A stretch of 64,000 bases of DNA from Caenimonas soli (lineage in GTDB: Bacteria > Pseudomonadota > Gammaproteobacteria > Burkholderiales > Burkholderiaceae_C), in the NCBI RefSeq assembly GCF_013155545.1, contig NZ_JABJVV010000001.1:620001-684000 (forward strand). Reading direction: 5' to 3'. The notes beneath the pieces are model-generated. The model ran no database searches, was not told where the DNA came from, and saw only the letters and a program-made list of their open reading frames with translations. Numbering within the stretch: the stretch's first letter is position 1; the number at the start of each line of letters is the position of its first letter. Below, piece by piece: positions 59,968-64,000 of this stretch. The position numbers were made by a program, and so were the translations under genes.

Positions 59968-60321
59968 CTAGGCGTTGACGATCATCTCGAAGCCGCCGTA
60001 GATGAGCCGCTTGCCGTCGAACGGCATCGGGTTGGTTTCCGGCTGCAGCCGTGGATCGGCCATGACCTTCTTCCACCCTTCGTCGCGGACCGCTTTGGAG
60101 GGCCAGGTGACCCAGGAGAACACCACGGTTTCATCGTCCTTGCGCTGCACAGCCATGGGAAAGGACGTGACCTTGCCCTCCGGCACGTCATTGCCCCAGC
60201 ATTCGACAACCTGCAGCGCACCGTGCTCCTTGAACACGACGGCCGCCTCTTGCGCGTGGCGCAGGTACTTGTCCCGATTGGCCGTCGGAACGGCCGCGAC
60301 GAATCCATCCACATAGTTCAT
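59968..60321 (-). CDS. DUF1428 family protein
   Basis: A 117-residue protein: MNYVDGFVAAVPTANRDKYL, VFKEHGALQVVECWGNDVPE, and ETVVFSWVTWPSKAVRDEGW plus NPMPFDGKRLIYGGFEMIVN define DUF1428 (a ferredoxin-like fold). AAGGAGATTTCGC precedes the ATG at 60321. First gene of the three-gene operon. Function unknown. Confidence 0.92.
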   Translation of the reverse strand: MNYVDGFVAAVPTANRDKYLRHAQEAAVVFKEHGALQVVECWGNDVPEGKVTSFPMAVQRKDDETVVFSWVTWPSKAVRDEGWKKVMADPRLQPETNPMPFDGKRLIYGGFEMIVNA

Positions 60322-60436
60322 GCGAAATCTCCTTGAACAAGGGCTACGAAATGCAGCCCGTAACCATACGACGAACGACCCGAGCCGGTCTCGACATCTG
60401 GTTGTAACGGAGAGTTGCTGATCTGGCGGGCACCGA

Positions 60437-61345
60437 CTAACCGTCGATGCGCGCCTGCTGCTCCAGGAAATCCAGGAAGGCACGCACCCGGGCTGGCAGC
60501 CTGCCGCCCTTGCCCAGGTAGACCGCGCTGACCGGCTCCATCTCGCCGGGGTTGTACTTTTCCAGCACGGGCACCAGCCTGCCCGCAGCGATGTCGAGGT
60601 GGATGTGGAACAGCGATAGACGCGCCAGGCCCGCACCCGCCACCACAAGTTGGCGGAGCACCTCGCCGTCGCCGGCACGCACGCTGCCCGTGACGGGGAT
60701 GTGCAGCAGGCGCCCCTTCACGCGCAGCGGCCAGTCGCTGGTGCTGCGGCGGAAGCTGAAGCCCAGCAGCTCGTGCCTCTCCAGGTCGGCGGGTTTGAGC
60801 GGTGTCCCGCGGCTCGCAAGGTAGGCCGGCGAGCCGACGATGGCCTGCGCGGTTTCGCCCAGGCTGCGCGCCACCAGCTCGGACGCCGGCAGCTTGCCCC
60901 AGCGGATTGCCACATCGGCACGCTCGTCCATCAGATCGACCACGCGGTCGCTGAGCGTAATGTCCAGCGTGACCTGCGGATGCATCTGCAGGAACAGCGG
61001 GACCTTGGGGATCAGGTAGTTGCTTCCGAACGGCACATTGGCGTTGACACTGACACGCCCGCGGGGCACGGCGGAGACGGCCGCGCAACGCTCGGCTTCG
61101 TCCATGTCGGCAAGCACCCGGACGCTGCGTTCGTAGAACGCGCTGCCCTCGGGCGTGAGCTGCAGCTTGCGCGTGGAGCGATGCACCAACTGCGTACCCA
61201 GCCGGGCCTCGAGCCGACCCACCAGCTTGCTGATGGCCGAGGGCGTCATCTCCAGCGCTCGCGCCGCGGACGAGAAACCGCCGCGCTCCACCACCTGCAC
61301 GAAGGCTTCCATTTCACCGGACCGGTTGACGTCGAGCCGCGGCAT
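60437..61345 (-). CDS. LysR-family transcriptional regulator
   Basis: A 302-residue regulator. The HTH reads EMEAFVQVVERGGFSSAARA then MTPSAISKLVGRLEARLGTQ. The effector domain has VTLDITLSDRVVDLMDERAD and AIRWGKLPASELVARSLGET, typical of the CrgA/PrhI-like LysR subgroup. Divergent from the MFS gene at 61421; a short inverted repeat sits between. Confidence 0.93.
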   Translation of the reverse strand: MPRLDVNRSGEMEAFVQVVERGGFSSAARALEMTPSAISKLVGRLEARLGTQLVHRSTRKLQLTPEGSAFYERSVRVLADMDEAERCAAVSAVPRGRVSVNANVPFGSNYLIPKVPLFLQMHPQVTLDITLSDRVVDLMDERADVAIRWGKLPASELVARSLGETAQAIVGSPAYLASRGTPLKPADLERHELLGFSFRRSTSDWPLRVKGRLLHIPVTGSVRAGDGEVLRQLVVAGAGLARLSLFHIHLDIAAGRLVPVLEKYNPGEMEPVSAVYLGKGGRLPARVRAFLDFLEQQARIDG

Positions 61346-61359
61346 GGTGAATTCAGTTC

Positions 61360-61371
61360 ACAAGTTCTTGT
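61360..61371. promoter_or_regulatory. inverted repeat ACAAG-TT-CTTGT
   Basis: Perfect 5-bp arms (61360-61364 and 61367-61371) in the 75-bp gap between the LysR gene and the divergent MFS gene, a likely LysR binding box. Confidence 0.4.
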
Positions 61372-61420
61372 CCATTCCGCATTCTAGTCAAAGCCGCCCG
61401 AAGCCCGCACAGTTCATGGC

Positions 61421-62602
61421 ATGCCTATCGCCCTCCTCGCCCTCACCGCCGGTGCCTTTGGCATCGGCACCACCGAATTCGTCATCATGGGCCTGCTGTT
61501 GCAGGTTTCGGCCGACCTCCATGTGTCCATCGCCGCTGCCGGCCTGCTGATCTCGGCCTATGCGCTCGGCGTGGCTGTCGGCGCGCCGCTGCTGACGGTC
61601 GCCACCCGCAAACTGCCGCGCAAGACTGTGCTGCTGGCGCTGATGGCCATCTTCACGCTGGGCAACCTGGCTTGTGCCTTGGCGCCGAGCTACGAATGGC
61701 TGATGGCGGCACGCATCGTCACCTCGCTGGCGCATGGCACCTTCTTCGGCGTTGGCGCGGTGGTCGCCACAGGGCTGGTGCCGCCCGAGCGCCGCGCGTC
61801 CGCCATCGCCATCATGTTCACCGGCCTGACGGCTGCCACGCTGCTGGGCGTGCCAGCCGGCGCCTGGCTGGGCCTGCACTTCGGCTGGCGCTCCGCATTC
61901 TGGGCCGTGACGGCGATCGGCGTGGCGGCGTTCGCGGTGCTGGCGGTATTCGTGCCGCGCACCAGGGGGGATGCCGCACCGGTGGCGCTGCGCCACGAAC
62001 TGGCGGTACTGGGCCGGCCGCAGGTGCTGCTGGGCCTGGCCATGACGGTGGCCGGCTATGCGGGCGTGTTCGCCGTCTTCACCTATGTGCAGCCGCTGCT
62101 GACGCGGATCACGGGCTTGGCCGAAGGTTCGGTTTCGGGGGTACTGCTGCTGTTCGGCGCGGGCATGGCGGCCGGCAACCTGCTGGGCGGCAAGCTGGCC
62201 GACCGCGGACCGATCCGCGCGGTGCTGATCACGCTGACTGCGCTGGCCGCCGTGCTGGGCGCGATGCAGCTGGCAATCGCGACGCCTTTTGCCGCCATCG
62301 CCTTCTTTGGTGTGCTGGGCGTGGCCTCGTTCGCCACCGTAGCGCCGTTGCAAATGCGGGTGCTGGAAAAGGCGGATGGGGCCGGCCAGAACCTGGCGTC
62401 CAGCCTGAACATCGCGGCCTTCAACCTGGGCAATGCCATCGGCGCCTGGGCCGGCGGCGTGGTGATCGAGCGCGGCCCCGGCCTGACCGCGCTGGGCTGG
62501 GTGGCTGCGCTCATCACCCTCCTGGGCCTGGGCCTGGCGGCATGGAGCCGCCTGATCGACCGGCGGGACAGCATCGCATGCCCCGCGGCGGCTGGCGCCT
62601 GA
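61421..62602 (+). CDS. MFS transporter (DHA1/arabinose-efflux-like)
   Basis: A 393-residue 12-helix transporter: LLALTAGAFGIGTTEFVIMG, LISAYALGVAVGAPLLTVAT (motif A region), GTFFGVGAVVATGLVPPERR, and the PLLTRITGLAEGSVSGVLLL segment. Related to AraJ/YdhP-type efflux proteins. Regulated probably by the divergent LysR. An aldo/keto reductase gene follows after 26 bp. Confidence 0.9.
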   Translation: MPIALLALTAGAFGIGTTEFVIMGLLLQVSADLHVSIAAAGLLISAYALGVAVGAPLLTVATRKLPRKTVLLALMAIFTLGNLACALAPSYEWLMAARIVTSLAHGTFFGVGAVVATGLVPPERRASAIAIMFTGLTAATLLGVPAGAWLGLHFGWRSAFWAVTAIGVAAFAVLAVFVPRTRGDAAPVALRHELAVLGRPQVLLGLAMTVAGYAGVFAVFTYVQPLLTRITGLAEGSVSGVLLLFGAGMAAGNLLGGKLADRGPIRAVLITLTALAAVLGAMQLAIATPFAAIAFFGVLGVASFATVAPLQMRVLEKADGAGQNLASSLNIAAFNLGNAIGAWAGGVVIERGPGLTALGWVAALITLLGLGLAAWSRLIDRRDSIACPAAAGA

Positions 62603-62628
62603 ACTTCTAATCTCACAAAAAGGAAATC

Positions 62629-63660
62629 ATGGAACAACGTTTTCTCGGCCGCTCCGGCTTCAAGGTACCCGCCCTGGGTTTTGGCGCCGGCACTTTCGGG
62701 GGGCAAGGCCCGCTGTTCGGCGCATGGGGCAACACCGGCGAAGACGCGGCGCGCCGCATCGTCGATATCTGCCTGGAGGCGGGAGTCAACCTGTTCGACA
62801 CCGCCGACGTCTACTCCGGCGGCGCCTCGGAGTCCATCCTTGGCGCGGCGGTGCGGGGACGGCGCGACAAGGTCATCCTGTCAACCAAGCTGTCGCTGCG
62901 CTCAGGCGACGGACCCAACGAGGTGGGCTCCTCGCGCCACCATCTGCTCGCGGGAACGGATGCCGCGCTCAGGCGCCTGGGCACGGACTACATCGACATC
63001 CTGCAGCTGCATGCCTTCGACGCGATGACGCCGGTCGAGCAGGTGCTGGACACGCTGGACGGGCTGGTGCGCGCGGGCAAGGTGCGCTATATCGGCGTGT
63101 CGAACTTCTCCGGGTGGCAGCTGATGAAGTCGCTGGCGGCGGCCGACCGACTGGGCCTGCAGCGCTATGTGGCCCACCAGGCGTACTACTCCCTGATCGG
63201 CCGCGATTACGAGTACGAGCTGATGCCGCTGGGACTTGACCAGGGCGTGGGGGCCATCGTCTGGAGCCCGCTGGGCTGGGGCCGCCTGACGGGCAAGGTG
63301 CGGCGCGACCAGCCACTCCCGCCAGGAAGCCGCCTGCACGAGACGGCGGGCTTCGCGCCGCCCGTAGACGATGAACGTTTGTACCGGGTGGTGGATGCGT
63401 TGGACATCGTCGCCGCGGAAACTGGCAAGACCGTGCCACAGATCGCGCTGAACTGGTTGCTGCGGCGCCCCACGGTGGCCAGCGTGCTGGTCGGTGCGCG
63501 CGACGAGGCGCAGCTCAGGCAGAACCTGGGCGCGCTGGGCTGGGAGCTCACGGGCGAGCAGGTGGCCCTGCTGGATGCGGCGAGCGCGGTGACGACGCCC
63601 TATCCCTACTATCCCTACTGGAACGGGCAGTTCTCCGAGCGCAGCCCGGCACCGGTCTGA
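62629..63660 (+). CDS. aldo/keto reductase
   Basis: A 343-residue NADPH-dependent oxidoreductase. Catalytic tetrad: Asp in LFDTADVYSGGASE, Tyr in the same segment, Lys in VILSTKLSLRSG and His in DILQLHAFDAM. SNFSGWQLMK and VLVGARDEAQLRQNLGALGW are family signatures. AAAAAGGAAATC precedes the ATG. Similar to YajO/YghZ-type enzymes. Cotranscribed with the MFS gene. Confidence 0.93.
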   Translation: MEQRFLGRSGFKVPALGFGAGTFGGQGPLFGAWGNTGEDAARRIVDICLEAGVNLFDTADVYSGGASESILGAAVRGRRDKVILSTKLSLRSGDGPNEVGSSRHHLLAGTDAALRRLGTDYIDILQLHAFDAMTPVEQVLDTLDGLVRAGKVRYIGVSNFSGWQLMKSLAAADRLGLQRYVAHQAYYSLIGRDYEYELMPLGLDQGVGAIVWSPLGWGRLTGKVRRDQPLPPGSRLHETAGFAPPVDDERLYRVVDALDIVAAETGKTVPQIALNWLLRRPTVASVLVGARDEAQLRQNLGALGWELTGEQVALLDAASAVTTPYPYYPYWNGQFSERSPAPV

Positions 63661-63705
63661 CAAACATACTGGATATGCGCGCTGGCGTATGGAGTTGGGC
63701 TGTAG

Positions 63706-64000
63706 ATGAGCGAGACTACCTCAATGCCCAACGCGCAAACTCTTCATATCGACAGACTGCGAGCTTTGCCGAAGGCAGAGGTTCATGTCCATCTCGAGGG
63801 CTGCTTCGAACCGAGCGTTCTCGAGCAATGGGCAACGCAGGCGGGCGTGCTCATGCCCAGGCCTCGCGAACGTTTGTTCGAGTTCAAAGGCTTGGCGGAC
63901 TTCCTGCATTTCCTCGACTGGGCTTGTGGCCTGGCCTCGACCCGCGAACGCCTGGCCGAACTGAGCTACGGCTTCAGCAAGCGGCTCGCCGACGGCGGTG
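63706..64000 (+). CDS. adenosine deaminase family protein (5' end only)
   Basis: The first 98 codons; the gene continues past the window. LRALPKAEVHVHLEGCFEPS contains the first metal-binding HxH of adenosine/adenine deaminases, followed by FKGLADFLHFLDWACGLAST. An in-frame ATG at 63724 is an alternative start. The family deaminates adenosine, adenine or related purines. Confidence 0.88.
   Translation, partial: MSETTSMPNAQTLHIDRLRALPKAEVHVHLEGCFEPSVLEQWATQAGVLMPRPRERLFEFKGLADFLHFLDWACGLASTRERLAELSYGFSKRLADGG

Noticed and set aside
1-64000. Mobile elements, CRISPR arrays, rRNA or tRNA genes
   Set aside because: No transposase-like frames, direct-repeat arrays or structural RNA signatures were recognised in either strand.

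Overview
High-GC, densely coded chromosomal DNA from a betaproteobacterium of the order Burkholderiales, most likely family Comamonadaceae (Variovorax/Ramlibacter-like). The reasons are five Bug-type (TctC) tricarboxylate-receptor genes with no TctA/TctB membrane partners in the window, many LysR/GntR/LacI/HxlR/Rrf2 regulators divergent from catabolic genes, and small conserved proteins of a type I associate with Comamonadaceae. The genus is not proven. I see no rRNA, tRNA, CRISPR array, insertion sequence or prophage. Almost everything is accessory catabolism, transport and stress functions.

Layout. 1-4373: end of a Bug receptor, a GlcG/HbpS protein and the lower meta-cleavage pathway (2-oxopent-4-enoate hydratase, 4-oxalocrotonate decarboxylase, acylating acetaldehyde dehydrogenase, 4-hydroxy-2-oxovalerate aldolase), which yields pyruvate and acetyl-CoA. 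4374-4769: decayed gene remnants, including a frameshifted LuxR-type HTH. 4770-11039: a six-gene minus-strand catabolic operon (cyclase-type lipoprotein, Bug, alpha/beta-hydrolase lipoprotein, NIPSNAP, RraA-like aldolase, 2-hydroxyacid dehydrogenase) with a divergent LysR. 11063-15014: small proteins, psuG, and an Rrf2 regulator with its flavoprotein reductase. 15088-18113: GntR, Bug and D-tartrate dehydratase-like enolase-superfamily enzyme. 18200-26553: secreted protein, winged-helix/TPR regulator divergent from cupin and RidA genes, and a 1042-residue BTAD/ATPase regulator divergent from a cupin-methyltransferase pair. 26572-30235: amidohydrolase and GntR separated by only 24 bp, then two Bug receptors. 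30240-35002: propeller protein, HTH regulator, DUF899/DUF2182 pair, PEBP-like protein and two unknown ORFs.

35033-42391 is the most interesting region. A LacI-type regulator is divergent from a TRAP receptor, a fused DctQM permease, a VOC protein, a RuBisCO-like protein with key active-site residues retained, and a DUF1537 acid-sugar kinase. By analogy with the RuBisCO-like-protein pathways of apionate/isoapionate catabolism this looks like an acid-sugar pathway (import, kinase, RuBisCO-like decarboxylase or hydrolase). The usual lactonase and oxidoisomerase are absent, so the substrate may differ.

42332-64000: HxlR with a perfect 17-bp palindrome and a methyltransferase, an integral membrane protein, solute-binding lipoprotein, old-yellow-enzyme reductase, a solitary LanC-like protein, two MFS transporters, an Asp-rich secreted protein, Hsp20, cupin, isochorismatase-fold hydrolase, class I aldolase, a glutamine-synthetase/class III aminotransferase pair (putrescine-type catabolism), a VWA protein, a DUF1428-VOC-DHFR-like operon, LysR divergent from MFS and aldo/keto reductase genes, and the start of an adenosine-deaminase-family gene.

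Perfect or near-perfect palindromes next to regulator genes recur (12662, 15892, 21225, 25261, 27392, 43053, 61360) and look like autoregulatory operators. Only two spans hold decayed or no coding sequence of note: 4374-4769 (remnants) and the roughly 200-bp gaps at 34125-34337 and 52453-52658. No other gap exceeds about 200 bp.
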